A DNA stretch of 64,000 nt from Gemmatirosa kalamazoonensis. GTDB lineage: Bacteria > Gemmatimonadota > Gemmatimonadetes > Gemmatimonadales > Gemmatimonadaceae. The DNA lies in NCBI RefSeq assembly GCF_000522985.1, contig NZ_CP007128.1, positions 4,262,220 through 4,326,219 on the forward strand. The letters run 5' to 3'. The notes under the pieces were generated by a model. The model searched no databases and was not told the DNA's origin. It was given only the letters and a program-made list of their open reading frames with translations. Every line of letters starts with the position of its first letter. The first letter of the stretch is position 1. The position numbers and the translations under genes are program-made. This document shows, piece after piece, positions 8,859 to 20,355 of the stretch.

Positions 8859-10208
8859 TCAGCCGAGCGCGTCGAGCGCCTCCCGCGCGGCGCGGGTCCC
8901 GCTCGCCAGCGCGCCGTGCACCGAGGCCCAGCCGCCGTCGGCCTGGGTGTGCTCGCCGGCGAAGAACAGCGTACCGGCCAGCGGCGCCGCGATCGTCGCG
9001 GGGGCGTGCACGGCGCCGACACGCACGAACGAGTACGCGCCGCGGCTGTAGGGGTCGTGCGTCCAGTCGTGGTGATGCACCGACACGAGCTGCTCACGGA
9101 GCAGCGACGGCCCGGTGCCGAACAGGTGGCCAAGCGACGCGAGCGCCGCCTCGGTGCGGTCCGCCTCGGGACGCGCGAGCAGCGCCGCTGCGGCGGGCCC
9201 GCCGCACCAGCCGACGAGCACCGGCGCACGCAGCGCGCGCTGCGTCCACCACACGGGCACCGGCTGATCGGGCGCGTGCATGAACGCGAGCTCGCTCGGA
9301 TCGCGCCCTTCGGGCATCGACGGAAGGCCGCGCTCCCAGAAGCGGCTGCGGAAGCGGAGCACGAAGCGCGCGACATCGCCCGGCTGCATACCCGCGATCG
9401 CGTCGCGCCTCGCGTCCAGCGGCGGCTCGAACACCACCGCGCCGTCATCGACCGCCCCGAGCACGCTCGCCGCGAGCACGCCTAACGGCAGCGTGACGAT
9501 GCAGGCGCGCGCGTCGAACGACTCCTCCGCCCGGGGACCGCGCGCCGTGACGCGGACGCCGGCGTCGCTCCACTCCACGCGGTGCACGACGGTCCGGAGC
9601 CGCACGTCGAGCGGGGCGCCGGCGCCGCGCGCGAGCCAGTCGACCACGGCGCCCCACCCGTCGACGATGCGGAACGCCTGCTCGTTCCCGGATGCGTCGT
9701 CCTCGGCGACGCCGAGCGCGCGCACGCTCACGCGCTCGCTCACGGCGGCGTGGAAGCCCTCGACGTAGTTGCGCGCCAGCGTGCGCGCCTCGGCGAACCG
9801 CTCGGCGGAGAACCGATCGCGCAGCAGCTGCTCGAACGACTCGTCGGGGCGGGCCGGCTGCTCGCGCCAGTCGTCGAGCGCGGCGAGCACCTCGCCGATC
9901 TCGCCGCTGAACAGGTCGCGCTCGCCGAGCCGCCCGTCGTGCAGCGCGAGATGCTCCTCGATCGCGTCGCAGACGCGGAGCTGCGCGGCGTCGACGAGGC
10001 GCCACACCGCGTCCGACGTGCCGTGCACGAACTCCGCGCCCAGCTCGATCGGCGGCGCGAAGCCCGGGAGGTGCTGCGTCCAGATCCGACCGCCTAACCG
10101 ATCGCGCGCCTCGAGCACCACGACGCGCCGGCCGGCGTCGGAGACCGCGCGCGCCGCGGCGAGTCCCGCGGCGCCGGCCCCGATCACCACCACCTCCTCG
10201 CGCGTCAC
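8859..10208 (-). CDS. Flavin-dependent amine oxidase
   Basis: FAD-containing amine oxidase of 449 residues. It has the N-terminal Rossmann dinucleotide motif (VVVIGAGAAGLAAARAV ... VLEARDRLGGRI, residues 5-45) and the C-terminal FAD contact FFAGEHTQADGGWASVHGALASG that defines the monoamine oxidase/polyamine oxidase family. The substrate cannot be assigned. The GTG start at 10208 overlaps the stop of the aminotransferase gene (GTGA), so the two are translationally coupled and may act on related amines or amino acids. An RLGG codon pair is written TTAGGC, one of the recurrent GCCTAAC words. Confidence 0.92.
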   Translation of the reverse strand: MTREEVVVIGAGAAGLAAARAVSDAGRRVVVLEARDRLGGRIWTQHLPGFAPPIELGAEFVHGTSDAVWRLVDAAQLRVCDAIEEHLALHDGRLGERDLFSGEIGEVLAALDDWREQPARPDESFEQLLRDRFSAERFAEARTLARNYVEGFHAAVSERVSVRALGVAEDDASGNEQAFRIVDGWGAVVDWLARGAGAPLDVRLRTVVHRVEWSDAGVRVTARGPRAEESFDARACIVTLPLGVLAASVLGAVDDGAVVFEPPLDARRDAIAGMQPGDVARFVLRFRSRFWERGLPSMPEGRDPSELAFMHAPDQPVPVWWTQRALRAPVLVGWCGGPAAAALLARPEADRTEAALASLGHLFGTGPSLLREQLVSVHHHDWTHDPYSRGAYSFVRVGAVHAPATIAAPLAGTLFFAGEHTQADGGWASVHGALASGTRAAREALDALG

Positions 10209-11392
10209 GCGTCGGTCGTCACGAGCATGCTGGCGAGCACGCGTCCGGCGCGGTGCGCCGCTTCGGCCATGCGATCGGGCGGGACGATGAACGACACGCG
10301 GAAGAAGCCCTCGCCGCCGGCGCCGAAGCTCGCGCCCGGAAGGACGATGACCCCTTCGTCCTCGAGCAGACGGTTCGCGAAGTCGTGGCTCGGAATCCCC
10401 TCGGGGAGCGCGATCCACAGATACATGGAGCCCTTCGGCACGTCGCACGCGAAGCCGGCCTCCCGGAACGACGCGACCGCGGCGTCGCGTCGCTGCTGGA
10501 ACACGGCGACGTTCTTCGGCGTGAACTCGGCCCAGCTCTCGAGCGCGGCGACGCCGGCGGCCTGCACGGCCATGAACGAGCCGGTGTCGACGAACGTCTT
10601 CACCTTCGCGAGCGCGCCGACGAGCGACGCGTTGCCGACCGCCCACCCCTGCCGCCAGCCGGTCATGTTGTACGTCTTCGACAGCGAGTGGAACTCGATG
10701 GCCACCTCACGCGCGCCGTCGATCTCGAAGATGCTCGGCGGCACGTACCCGTCGAACGCGATCTCCGAGTACGCGTTGTCGTAGACGAGCAGGATGTCGC
10801 GCTCGCGGCAGCGCCGGACGACGTCGGCGAGATAGTCGCGCGGCGCGATCGCGGCGGTCGGATTGTTCGGGTAGTTCAGGTACAGCAGCTTCGTGCGCCG
10901 CAGCACGTCGTTCGGGATCTCGTCGAGGTCGATGAGGAAGTTCGTGCGCGGCCGTAACGCGTACGCGTACGGGGTGGCCTCGCCGAGCAGCGTGCCGCCG
11001 GTGTAGACGAGGTATCCCGGCTCCGGCACGATCGCGACGTCGCCCTTCTCGAGGAACGCCATCGCGAAGTGCGCGATGCCTTCCTTGGACCCCAACAGCG
11101 GGATGATCTCCGAGGTCGGGTCGAACGCGAGGCCGAAGCGCCGCTGCATCCACGCCGCGATCGCCTCGCGAAACGGGAAGTACCCGAGCCCGAAGCCATA
11201 GCGGTGCATCGCCGGGATGTCGACGGCCTGCTTCAGCGCCTCGACCGCGGCCGGCGGCGCCGGGAGATCCGCGTCGCCGGCGCCGAGGTCGATGACGTCG
11301 ACGCCGCGCGCGAGCAGCTCGCGCTTCTTCAGTGGGACGTGGGCGAGCGGATATGGTGGGAGCGACTGAAAGCGGTGACTCGGTCTCGGCAT
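10205..11392 (-). CDS. Class I/II PLP aminotransferase (LL-DAP aminotransferase-like)
   Basis: Fold-type I, PLP-dependent aminotransferase of 395 residues. The PLP lysine lies in SLSKTYNMTGWRQGW (about 235-250), and YLNYPNNPTAA and VYDNAYSEIAFDG carry the cofactor-binding Asn, Asp and Tyr. Overall it resembles LL-diaminopimelate/alanine-type aminotransferases (IDLGAGDADLPAP near the N-terminus). It follows hpd and hmgA on the same strand, so an aromatic aminotransferase feeding 4-hydroxyphenylpyruvate is possible, but family resemblance alone does not decide the substrate. The ATG at 11392 lies next to the repeat hairpin 11397-11468. Confidence 0.9.
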   Translation of the reverse strand: MPRPSHRFQSLPPYPLAHVPLKKRELLARGVDVIDLGAGDADLPAPPAAVEALKQAVDIPAMHRYGFGLGYFPFREAIAAWMQRRFGLAFDPTSEIIPLLGSKEGIAHFAMAFLEKGDVAIVPEPGYLVYTGGTLLGEATPYAYALRPRTNFLIDLDEIPNDVLRRTKLLYLNYPNNPTAAIAPRDYLADVVRRCRERDILLVYDNAYSEIAFDGYVPPSIFEIDGAREVAIEFHSLSKTYNMTGWRQGWAVGNASLVGALAKVKTFVDTGSFMAVQAAGVAALESWAEFTPKNVAVFQQRRDAAVASFREAGFACDVPKGSMYLWIALPEGIPSHDFANRLLEDEGVIVLPGASFGAGGEGFFRVSFIVPPDRMAEAAHRAGRVLASMLVTTDA

Positions 11393-11396
11393 GTCT

Positions 11397-11468
11397 GAGC
11401 GTAGAGCGTAGAGCGTAGAGCGCAGAGTGGCAGGCGTTCTCTGCGCTCTGCGCTCTGCGCTCTGCGCT
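11397..11468. repeat. Hairpin with four-unit tandem arms
   Basis: The left arm is three CGTAGAG units plus CGCAGAG. The right arm is four CTCTGCG units. The arms pair with a few G-T type mismatches. It lies between the 3' end of hmgA (11472) and the start codon of the aminotransferase (11392), so it likely ends or attenuates the hpd-hmgA transcript. Confidence 0.85.
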
Positions 11469-11471
11469 GGG

Positions 11472-12680
11472 TTAGTCGGTGAGTGGCAGCGCGGGCCCCT
11501 TCGCGGCGACGCGCTCGTGCTGCGCCTCGATCCAGGAGCGGTGGTACGACGGGTCCTCGATCTTCGTCGCGGCCTTCGCGACCTTCAGCGGACGGAACGA
11601 GTCCATCATCACCGCGAGCTCGTTCGTGTGCGTCTGGCCGATCGACGCCTCGTACCGTCCCGGGTGCGGGCCGTGCGGGATGCCGTCGGGGTGGTGCGTC
11701 ACGGAGCCGAACTCGATCCCCTTGCGGCTCATGAACTCGTCCGACGCGTAGAACAGCACCTCGTCGGAGTCCACGTTGCTGTGATTGTACGGCGCGGGGA
11801 TGGCGTTCGGGTCGAAGTCGTACGGGCGCGGGCAGAACGAGCAGATCACGAAGCCGTCGCCCTGGAAGGTCTGGTGCACCGGCGGCGGCTGGTGCACGCG
11901 GCCGACGATCGGCTCGAAGTCGCGGATGTTGAAGATCCACGGGTAGAAGTAGCCGTCCCATCCCACCACGTCGAACGGGTGGTGGTCGAGCACGAACTCG
12001 TTCAACCCGTCGTACTGCTTCACGAGGATGGGGAAGTCGCCCATCTCGTCGTGCGTCTTCAGCTCGGTGGGCCGGCGGATGTCGCGCTCCGAGTACGGCG
12101 CGCCCTCGAGCAGCTGGCCGAACTCGTTGCGGTAGCGCTTCGGCCACCGCACGTGGCCGCGGCTCTCGAACACGCAGAACTTCTGCGGCGTCGTGAGGTC
12201 GAGCTTCCACCGGTGCATGATGCCGCGGTGGATCATGACGTAGTCGCCCTCGCCGTACGGCAGGTCGCCGAACTGTGTCTCGAGCACGCCGCGCCCCTTC
12301 GCGACGTACACGACCTCGTCGGCCTGCGCGTTCCGGTAGAAGTGCGCGTCCTGCTCGTCGGGCTCGACGTACAGCATCGCGATGTCGGCGTTGAACAGCA
12401 GCAGCGTGCGGTCGAGCGTGGGCGAGCCGCCGGGCTTCACCTGCGACGTGCGGAAGTGGCGGTGCTTCAGCGTCGCGTCGTCGTCGGCCTCCCACGCGAG
12501 CTCGCGCACCCGTCGCACGCTGCGCACCGTGGTCGGCGGGTGCACGTGATAGAGCAGCGACGAGGTGCCGGTGAAGCCCTCGTGCCCCATGAGCTGCTCC
12601 GAGTAGACACCGCCGTCGGGCTTGCGCATGGCGGTGTGCCGCTTCTGCGGCACGCGGCCTAACGTGTGGTAGATGGGCAT
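11472..12680 (-). CDS. hmgA: Homogentisate 1,2-dioxygenase
   Basis: Cytoplasmic non-heme Fe(II) dioxygenase that opens the ring of homogentisate to maleylacetoacetate in tyrosine catabolism. The 402-residue protein has the family's cupin fold. The metal-site region HHPDGIPHGPHPG (about 345-357) is present, as are FDVVGWDGYFYPWIFNI and HTNELAVMMDSFRPL. Length matches the shorter bacterial form rather than the roughly 440-residue mammalian enzyme. It starts nine bases after hpd stops, so the two form an operon in pathway order. Maleylacetoacetate isomerase and fumarylacetoacetase are not in the window. Confidence 0.96.
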   Translation of the reverse strand: MPIYHTLGRVPQKRHTAMRKPDGGVYSEQLMGHEGFTGTSSLLYHVHPPTTVRSVRRVRELAWEADDDATLKHRHFRTSQVKPGGSPTLDRTLLLFNADIAMLYVEPDEQDAHFYRNAQADEVVYVAKGRGVLETQFGDLPYGEGDYVMIHRGIMHRWKLDLTTPQKFCVFESRGHVRWPKRYRNEFGQLLEGAPYSERDIRRPTELKTHDEMGDFPILVKQYDGLNEFVLDHHPFDVVGWDGYFYPWIFNIRDFEPIVGRVHQPPPVHQTFQGDGFVICSFCPRPYDFDPNAIPAPYNHSNVDSDEVLFYASDEFMSRKGIEFGSVTHHPDGIPHGPHPGRYEASIGQTHTNELAVMMDSFRPLKVAKAATKIEDPSYHRSWIEAQHERVAAKGPALPLTD

Positions 12681-12689
12681 GAGGCGGCC

Positions 12690-13826
12690 TCAGAGGTTGC
12701 CGCGCAGTTCCTGCTCGCGCTCGATGGCCTCGAACAGCGCCTTGAAGTTGCCCTTGCCGAAGCTCTTGGCGCCCTTGCGCTGGATGATCTCGTAGAAGAG
12801 CGTCGGCCGATCCTCGACCGGCTTCGTGAAGATCTGCAGCAGGTAGCCGTCAGGGTCGCGGTCGACGAGGATGCCGAGCTCCTCGAGCACGTCGAGCGGC
12901 TCGTCGATCCGGCCGACGCGCTCCTGCAGCTCGCGGTAGTACGTCGTCGGCGCGGCGAGGAACTCGACGCCGCGGTCGCGGAGCGCGGCGACGGTGGCGA
13001 TGATGTCGTCCGTCGCGAGCGCGAGGTGCTGCGCGCCCGGGCCGTGGTAGAAGTCGAGGTACTCCTCGATCTGCGACTTCTTCTTGCCGCTCGCCGGCTC
13101 GTTGATCGGGAACTTGATGCGGTCGTTGCCGTTCGCCATCACCTTCGACATGAGCGACGAGTACTCGGTGCTGATGTCCTCGTCGTCGAACGTGATGAGG
13201 TTCCGGAAGCCCATGACGTCGGCGTAGTACTGCACCCACCGGTTCATCTGCCCGAGCTCCACGTTGCCGACGCAGTGGTCGACGTACTGCAGCCCGACGT
13301 CGACAGGCTGGAAGCGCGGCGTGACCGCGCGGAAGCCGGGCAGGAACGGGCCGCGGTAGTTCCGCCGCTCGACGAGCGAGTGGATCGTGTCGCCGTACGT
13401 GCCGATCGCGGCGATCACGACCTCGCCGTCGGCGTCGCGCTCGACGCGCGGCTCGTGCACCGCAATCGCGCCGCGCTCGACGGCGGCCGCGTAGGCGGCA
13501 CGCGCGTCCTCCACCCACAGCGCGTAGTCGCGCACGCCGTCGCCGTGACGGTGCACGTGCTCCGCGATCGGCGAGTCGGGGGAGAGCGCGGTCGTCAGCA
13601 CGAGGCGGATCTTCCCCTGCTGCATCAGGTAGCTCGCGCGGTCGCGCACCCCGGTCTCCGGGCCGCGATAGGCGACGAGCTGGAAGCCGAACGCGGCGCG
13701 ATAGAAGTGACTCGCCTGCTTCGCGTTGCCGACGAAGAACTCGACGTAGTCCGTGCCGTTGATCGGAAAGGTGTCGTGCGCCTCGGCGGCGACGGGGCGC
13801 GAGGTGGTCTCGAGAGTGGTAGCCAT
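12690..13826 (-). CDS. hpd: 4-Hydroxyphenylpyruvate dioxygenase
   Basis: Fe(II) dioxygenase that converts 4-hydroxyphenylpyruvate to homogentisate. The 378-residue protein has two vicinal-oxygen-chelate halves. Iron ligands are visible as the His of DHCVGN (about 190), the His of GAQHLALATDDI (about 270) and the Glu of LFYEIIQR (about 350). The ATG at 13826 follows GGAGGATCCC. It is the first gene of the hpd-hmgA operon, transcribed away from the esterase gene across a 243-bp divergent intergenic region in which I see no clear -35/-10 pair. Confidence 0.97.
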   Translation of the reverse strand: MATTLETTSRPVAAEAHDTFPINGTDYVEFFVGNAKQASHFYRAAFGFQLVAYRGPETGVRDRASYLMQQGKIRLVLTTALSPDSPIAEHVHRHGDGVRDYALWVEDARAAYAAAVERGAIAVHEPRVERDADGEVVIAAIGTYGDTIHSLVERRNYRGPFLPGFRAVTPRFQPVDVGLQYVDHCVGNVELGQMNRWVQYYADVMGFRNLITFDDEDISTEYSSLMSKVMANGNDRIKFPINEPASGKKKSQIEEYLDFYHGPGAQHLALATDDIIATVAALRDRGVEFLAAPTTYYRELQERVGRIDEPLDVLEELGILVDRDPDGYLLQIFTKPVEDRPTLFYEIIQRKGAKSFGKGNFKALFEAIEREQELRGNL

Positions 13827-14069
13827 GGGATCCTCCGGGATCGGCAAGTGTGGGGAACGCGGCGCGATGCTCAGCGGCCGCGCGTCCACCCTGGATCGCA
13901 GCGCCGGTTGCCCGGCTTCTCGTCTTTCCCGGCCATGGTCGGTCCCTCCCTGGGCGTCCCCCGAAAACTCGGCACCGCGCCGAGTGACGGCAAGCGCGCG
14001 CGCGTGGTTGCGACCCCGCCGGCCGGCATCGATCTTGGCGCACGGCCCTCACCTCCAGCCCCCGGTCCC

Positions 14070-15299
14070 ATGCGCCGTCTCGTCCTGCTCGCGCTCGTCG
14101 CTGCGCTCCCGGCCATGGCTCAGTCGCCCGCCGACACGTCCGCGAAGCCGATCACGATCGGCGTGCAGACGGCGATCCGCTCGACGATCCTCGGCGAGGA
14201 GCGGCCGCTGATGATCCACCTGCCCCCTTCGTACACCGCGCGGCCGAAGGCGGTCTACCCGGTGGTCTATCTGCTCGACGGGGACGCGCACTTCGCCGCC
14301 GTGAGCGCGATGGCGGACTTCCTGGCGCGGAACAGTCGCGCGCCGGAGATGATCGTCGTCGCGATCCCGAACACGAAGGACCGGACGCACGATCTCACGC
14401 CGCCCGCCGCCGCCGGCGTCACGAAGCTCGCGGTGAGCGACCGGGACACGGTGACGCAGAGCTTCCCGACCGCCGGAGGCGCGGCGAAGCTGCGCGCGTT
14501 CATCACGGACGAGCTGGCGCCGTGGGTCCAGTCGCGCTATCGGACCGCGCCGTACCGCATCCTCGTCGGCCACTCGTTCGGCGGGCTGTTCGCCGTCGAC
14601 GCGCTGGCGAGCACGCCGCGCGCGTTCGACGCGTACGTCGCGATCAGCCCGTCGCTGTGGTGGGACGACGGCAAGTACGTGAAGCGCGCCGAGACCGCGA
14701 TCGCGGCCGCGGCGCTCGACGGCCGCGCACTGTACATGACGACGGGCGAGCGCGAGGGGAGCTCGATGATCGACCCCGCGCGCGAGCTCGCCGCGACGCT
14801 CGACGCACGGCACCCGGCCGGGTTCCGGTCGTGGTATCGCGTGATGCCGACGGAGACGCACAACAGCAATCCGCTGCGCACGGAGTACGACGCGCTCGAG
14901 CGGATCTTCGCCGGATGGGAGCCGCCGGACAGCGTGACGATGGCGGCGGTGGTCAAGGGCGACGTCGCGCCGCTCGAGGCGTACCACGCGGCGCTCACCA
15001 AGCGGTTCGGCATCCCGACCGCCGTGTCGCCCGACGACATCAACCAGATGGCGTACTACCACCTGCAGCAGAAGCACCTCGACATCGCGCTGAAGCTGTT
15101 CCGCCACAACGTGGAGCGGTCGCCGGACTACGCAAACGGGTGGGACAGCCTGGCCGACGGCCTCGAGGCGCAGGGAGATCTCGCGGGAGCGATCCGGTCG
15201 CAGGAGAAGGCGGTGGCGGTCGGCGAGGCGCAGCAGGACCCGGCGCTGCCGACGTTTCGCGCGCACCTGGAGCGGCTGCGCGGGGCGGCGAAGCGTTAG
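14070..15299 (+). CDS. Secreted esterase (Esterase D/Fes-like alpha/beta hydrolase) with TPR-like tail
   Basis: Exported alpha/beta hydrolase of 409 residues. The signal peptide (RRLVLLALVAALPAMAQ) is clear. The body has the putative-esterase pattern: oxyanion region VYLLDGDAHF, nucleophile elbow VGHSFGGLFA (Ser about 168), acid region and the catalytic His in TETHNSNP (about 268). Residues 330-405 look like TPR helices (HLDIALKLFRHNVERSPDYANGW). Such IroE/Fes-like enzymes cut esters of siderophores or other small molecules; the substrate is unknown. The stop codon TAG sits inside a GTTAGGC word. The long antisense frames across hpd are not part of the gene; the ATG at 14070 opens the signal peptide. 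Confidence 0.88.
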   Translation: MRRLVLLALVAALPAMAQSPADTSAKPITIGVQTAIRSTILGEERPLMIHLPPSYTARPKAVYPVVYLLDGDAHFAAVSAMADFLARNSRAPEMIVVAIPNTKDRTHDLTPPAAAGVTKLAVSDRDTVTQSFPTAGGAAKLRAFITDELAPWVQSRYRTAPYRILVGHSFGGLFAVDALASTPRAFDAYVAISPSLWWDDGKYVKRAETAIAAAALDGRALYMTTGEREGSSMIDPARELAATLDARHPAGFRSWYRVMPTETHNSNPLRTEYDALERIFAGWEPPDSVTMAAVVKGDVAPLEAYHAALTKRFGIPTAVSPDDINQMAYYHLQQKHLDIALKLFRHNVERSPDYANGWDSLADGLEAQGDLAGAIRSQEKAVAVGEAQQDPALPTFRAHLERLRGAAKR

Positions 15300-15350
15300 G
15301 CGGGAGCACCGGCGGGCGAGACAGGCCTAACAACACCCGGAGGTGTCGTC

Positions 15351-15674
15351 ATGCACGCGGTCATCCGGCAGTGGTCGGGAGCGACGCCGCTCATCGAGGC
15401 GATGGAGAGCCGGCGCGGCGAGGTGCAGCAGATCATCGGCGGTGTGCGGGGCTTCGTCGCCTACTACGCGGTGCGCGACGGCGATCGGCTGACGTCGATC
15501 ACCGTCTGCGAGGATCGCGCGGGGACGGAGGAGTCGACGCGGCGCGCCGGTCAGTGGGTGCGGGACAACCTGCCGGGCGTGAGCCTCGCCGCACCGGAGA
15601 TCCGCGAGGGTGAGGCCTTCATCTCGTTCGGTGCCGCGACGCCGTCGCTCGGCTCCGCCGTGAACGCCGTGTAG
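15351..15674 (+). CDS. Conserved small protein, possible ABM-like fold
   Basis: A 107-residue protein preceded by a good ribosome-binding site (GGAGGTG, 8 bases from the ATG). Its sequence (GFVAYYAVRDGDRLTSITVCEDRAGTEESTRRAGQWVRDNLPG) resembles small dimeric alpha/beta ferredoxin-like proteins of the antibiotic-biosynthesis-monooxygenase group. That is a loose resemblance only, so I leave the function open. It lies 51 bases after the esterase gene and ends convergently with paaZ. Confidence 0.75.
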   Translation: MHAVIRQWSGATPLIEAMESRRGEVQQIIGGVRGFVAYYAVRDGDRLTSITVCEDRAGTEESTRRAGQWVRDNLPGVSLAAPEIREGEAFISFGAATPSLGSAVNAV

Positions 15675-15692
15675 TCGCCGCCTCCTCTCCGC

Positions 15693-17828
<2,136 letters not shown>

Positions 17829-17882
17829 CGATTGACCCTTCTATTCGGGGGCAGACGGTGGAGGCGGAAGGCGAGTACTCAT

Positions 17883-17931
17883 GGGGATCCGACGGCGATC
17901 CGAAGATCCGAGCGATCGCCGTCGGATCCCC
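17883..17931. terminator. Perfect 18-bp hairpin after paaY
   Basis: Arms 17883-17900 and 17914-17931 are exact reverse complements with a 13-base loop. It lies 21 bases beyond the paaY stop and before the paaZ start. There is no T-tract. Confidence 0.75.
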
Positions 17932-17952
17932 TGAAGCAGTTGCCACCCACCT

Positions 17953-18561
17953 CTATTCTTTTCGCGTCTCGTTCCACGTGCGGTAGATCGCCCGCTGCGA
18001 CGCGCGCAGCGCCTCCTGCTCCAGCGTCGTCTCGCGCAGCGGCTCGCGTGCTCGGAGCTCGGCGTGGAGTCGCGCGGGCAGCCCCTGGTACAGGCGCGTG
18101 CCCTCGGTCTTCCACGCGAGCATCTCGTCGCTCACGTCCTTCACCACGCGCGCCGGGTTGCCGACGACGACCTTGCGCTCGGGGATCATCATGTCGGCCG
18201 GCACGAACGTGAGCGCGCCGACGATCGATCCCGCGCCGACGTGCGCGCGGTCCATGACGACCGCGTTCATGCCGATCAACACGTTGCGGCCGAGCCGCGC
18301 GCCGTGGATCACCGCACCGTGGCCGACGTGCGCCGCCTCCTCGAGCACGACCAGGGCGCCGGGGAAGACGTGGATGGTGCAGCTCTCCTGTACGTTGCAG
18401 CCGTCCTCGATCACGATGCCGCCCCAGTCCCCGCGGATGGCGGCGCCGGGACCGACGTACACGTCGCGGCCGATGGTCACGTTGCCGGTGACCGCGGCCT
18501 GCGGGTGCACGAACGCGCTCTCGTGCACGACGGGGATCATCCCCTCGAACTCGTAGATCAT
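17953..18561 (-). CDS. paaY: PaaY, hexapeptide-repeat (gamma-carbonic-anhydrase-like) thioesterase
   Basis: Left-handed beta-helix protein of 202 residues with repeated hexapeptides (VTGNVTIGRDVYVGPGAAIRGDW, HVGHGAVIHGARLGRNVLIGMNAVV). The metal-binding histidines of the gamma-carbonic-anhydrase fold are in HVFPG, HVGHGAVIHG. In phenylacetate catabolism PaaY is a thioesterase that clears inhibitory CoA intermediates. The C-terminal extension (LHAELRAREPL ... YRTWNETRKE) is typical of PaaY rather than general gamma-CAs. The ATG at 18561 (MIYEFEG) matches the family start. It sits between the thiolase gene and paaZ in the first paa block. Confidence 0.93.
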   Translation of the reverse strand: MIYEFEGMIPVVHESAFVHPQAAVTGNVTIGRDVYVGPGAAIRGDWGGIVIEDGCNVQESCTIHVFPGALVVLEEAAHVGHGAVIHGARLGRNVLIGMNAVVMDRAHVGAGSIVGALTFVPADMMIPERKVVVGNPARVVKDVSDEMLAWKTEGTRLYQGLPARLHAELRAREPLRETTLEQEALRASQRAIYRTWNETRKE

Positions 18562-18570
18562 GGATGCTCG

Positions 18571-18650
18571 TCCACGCTCCACGCTCCACGCTCCTCGCTC
18601 GCCACGTCGCGGCGGGATAGGGAGCGTGGAGCGTGAAGCGTCGAGCGTGA
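18571..18650. repeat. Tandem-armed hairpin after the thiolase gene
   Basis: The left arm (18571-18594) is three copies of TCCACGC/CTCCACG. The right arm (18621-18650) is GGAGCGTGGAGCGTGAAGCG-type tandem units on the same strand, giving partial complementarity. It lies between the thiolase stop (18659) and the paaY start (18561). Confidence 0.8.
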
Positions 18651-18658
18651 AGAGGACT

Positions 18659-19864
18659 TCATGGTCTTTCGATGACGGTCGCCATCCCCTGCCCCACGCC
18701 GACGCACATGGTGCACAGCGCGTAGCGCTCGCCGCGCTCGCGCAGCTCGTGGGCCGCCGTGAGCAGCAGGCGCGCGCCGGACATGCCTAACGGATGGCCG
18801 AGCGCGATGGCGCCGCCGTTCGGATTCACGCGCGCGTCGTCGTCGGCCACCCCGAGCTCCCGGAGGCAGCCGAGGACCTGCGCGGCGAACGCCTCGTTCA
18901 GCTCCAGCAGCCCGAGGTCGTCGAGCGACAGCTTCGCTTTGCGAAGCGCCTCGCGCGTCGCCGGGACGGGCCCGAGGCCCATGACGCGCGGCTCCACGCC
19001 CGCCACCGCCGTGCTGACCACGCGCGCGAGCGGCTCGACGCCGAGCTCCTTTACGACGTCCTCCGACGCGACGAGCAGCGCGCACGCGCCGTCGTTCAGC
19101 CCCGAGGCGTTGCCCGCGGTGACGCTCCCGCCCTCGCGGAACGCCGGGCGCAGCTTGGCGAGCCCGTCGAGCGTCGTGTCGGGGCGTATGAACTCGTCGT
19201 GCTCGACGCGCACGGTGCCCTTGCGACCTGCCGGCACGTCGACCGGCGTGATCTCCATCGCGAAGCGTCCGCGCGCGCGCGCCGCGGCGGCCTTCTGCTG
19301 CGAGCGGCACGCGAACAGGTCCTGGTCCGCGCGCGAGATGCCCATGCGCTCGACGACGTTCTCCGCCGTCTCGCCCATCGCGTCGGTGCCGTACGCGGCG
19401 CGCATCCTCGGGTTCACGAAGCGCCAGCCCAACGACGTGTCGAACAGCTCGACGTCGCGGCCGAACGGCTTGGACGCCTTCGACATCACGAACGGCGCGC
19501 GCGTCATGCTCTCGACGCCGCCCGCGACGTAGACGTCGCCGTCGCCGAGCATCACCGCGCGCGCCGCGTGCGCCGTCGCCGCCATACCCGACGCGCACAG
19601 GCGGTTCACCGTCTCGCCGGGCACGGTGACGGGCAAGCCGGCGAGCAGCCCCGCCATGCGCGCGACGTTGCGGTTGTCCTCGCCCGCCTGGTTCGCGCAG
19701 CCCAGGATCACGTCGCCGACGCGCGCCGGATCGAGCCTCGCGTGGCGCTCGAGCAGCGCGCGGATGACGTGCGCGGCGAGGTCGTCGGGACGCGCCTCGG
19801 CGAGCGCGCCGGCGAGGCTGCCGATCGGAGTGCGGGTGCCGTCTAGGAGGAAAGCGGATCGCAT
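18659..19864 (-). CDS. paaJ: 3-Oxoadipyl-CoA / 3-oxo-5,6-dehydrosuberyl-CoA thiolase
   Basis: Thiolase of 401 residues that cleaves the last phenylacetate-pathway intermediates to acetyl-CoA and succinyl-CoA. Active-site elements are complete: nucleophilic Cys in [11 protein letters not shown] (about 91), His in [14 protein letters not shown] (about 355) and the second Cys in [12 protein letters not shown] (about 387). The start is taken at the ATG 19864 ([15 protein letters not shown]); a TTG one codon upstream is an alternative. The PLGM codons contain TTAGGC. It is the centre of the block paaG-paaH-paaI-paaJ-paaY-paaZ. Confidence 0.95.
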   Translation of the reverse strand: MRSAFLLDGTRTPIGSLAGALAEARPDDLAAHVIRALLERHARLDPARVGDVILGCANQAGEDNRNVARMAGLLAGLPVTVPGETVNRLCASGMAATAHAARAVMLGDGDVYVAGGVESMTRAPFVMSKASKPFGRDVELFDTSLGWRFVNPRMRAAYGTDAMGETAENVVERMGISRADQDLFACRSQQKAAAARARGRFAMEITPVDVPAGRKGTVRVEHDEFIRPDTTLDGLAKLRPAFREGGSVTAGNASGLNDGACALLVASEDVVKELGVEPLARVVSTAVAGVEPRVMGLGPVPATREALRKAKLSLDDLGLLELNEAFAAQVLGCLRELGVADDDARVNPNGGAIALGHPLGMSGARLLLTAAHELRERGERYALCTMCVGVGQGMATVIERP

Positions 19865-19869
19865 CAAAG

Positions 19870-19928
19870 GCTGCGTGGCTGCGTCGCTGCGTGGCTGCGT
19901 GGACGTACCGTCACGCAGCCGCGCAACG
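19870..19928. repeat. Tandem-armed hairpin after paaI
   Basis: GCTGCGTG units repeated four times (19870-19902) face the complementary CACGCAGCCGCGCA (19912-19925). It occupies the gap between paaI (stop at 19933) and the thiolase start (19864). The same unit, in a different arrangement, forms the hairpin at 30597-30648. Confidence 0.8.
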
Positions 19929-19932
19929 ACTC

Positions 19933-20355
19933 TCAGGTGTGTCGTCTCCCCGTGTCATACACCGTCCCGCGGAAATGGGCCACGGGCTCGTCGCGCTGGT
20001 TCGTGACGGCGACGCGGTAGAAGCTCACGCGCCGGCCGGTGCTCTCCGCCTCGCAGCGCGCGGTCAGCACATCGCCGACGCTCGCCGACGACGCGTAGCC
20101 GATGGCGTTCTCGATGCTCACCGTGACATTGCCGTGCGAGTTGCTCGCGAACGCGAGCGCGCTGTCGGCGAGCGCGAACGTGACGCCGCCGTGGCAGATG
20201 CCGAACCCGTTCACCATGTCGTCGCGCACGGTGAGTCGCACGACGGCGCGTCGCGGCGCGATCTCCAGCACCTGCATGCCGAGCGCGCGCGTGAACGCGT
20301 CGCCAGCGAGCATGTGCGCCAGGACCGACTCGGCCAGCGCCTGGAGCTCGCTCAC
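19933..20355 (-). CDS. paaI: PaaI, hydroxyphenylacetyl-CoA thioesterase
   Basis: Hotdog-fold thioesterase of 140 residues, the same length as E. coli PaaI. It keeps the family sequence [25 protein letters not shown], including the Asn/Gly/His loop and the Asp on the helix. It hydrolyses ring-hydroxylated phenylacetyl-CoA by-products to release trapped CoA. The GTG at 20355 overlaps the paaH stop (GTGA), indicating coupled translation. Confidence 0.93.
   Translation of the reverse strand: MSELQALAESVLAHMLAGDAFTRALGMQVLEIAPRRAVVRLTVRDDMVNGFGICHGGVTFALADSALAFASNSHGNVTVSIENAIGYASSASVGDVLTARCEAESTGRRVSFYRVAVTNQRDEPVAHFRGTVYDTGRRHT

Noticed and set aside
12666-14069. 5' extension of the esterase frame across hpd
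   Set aside because: This stretch is antisense to hpd and compositionally shadow-like. The signal peptide at 14070 marks the real start.
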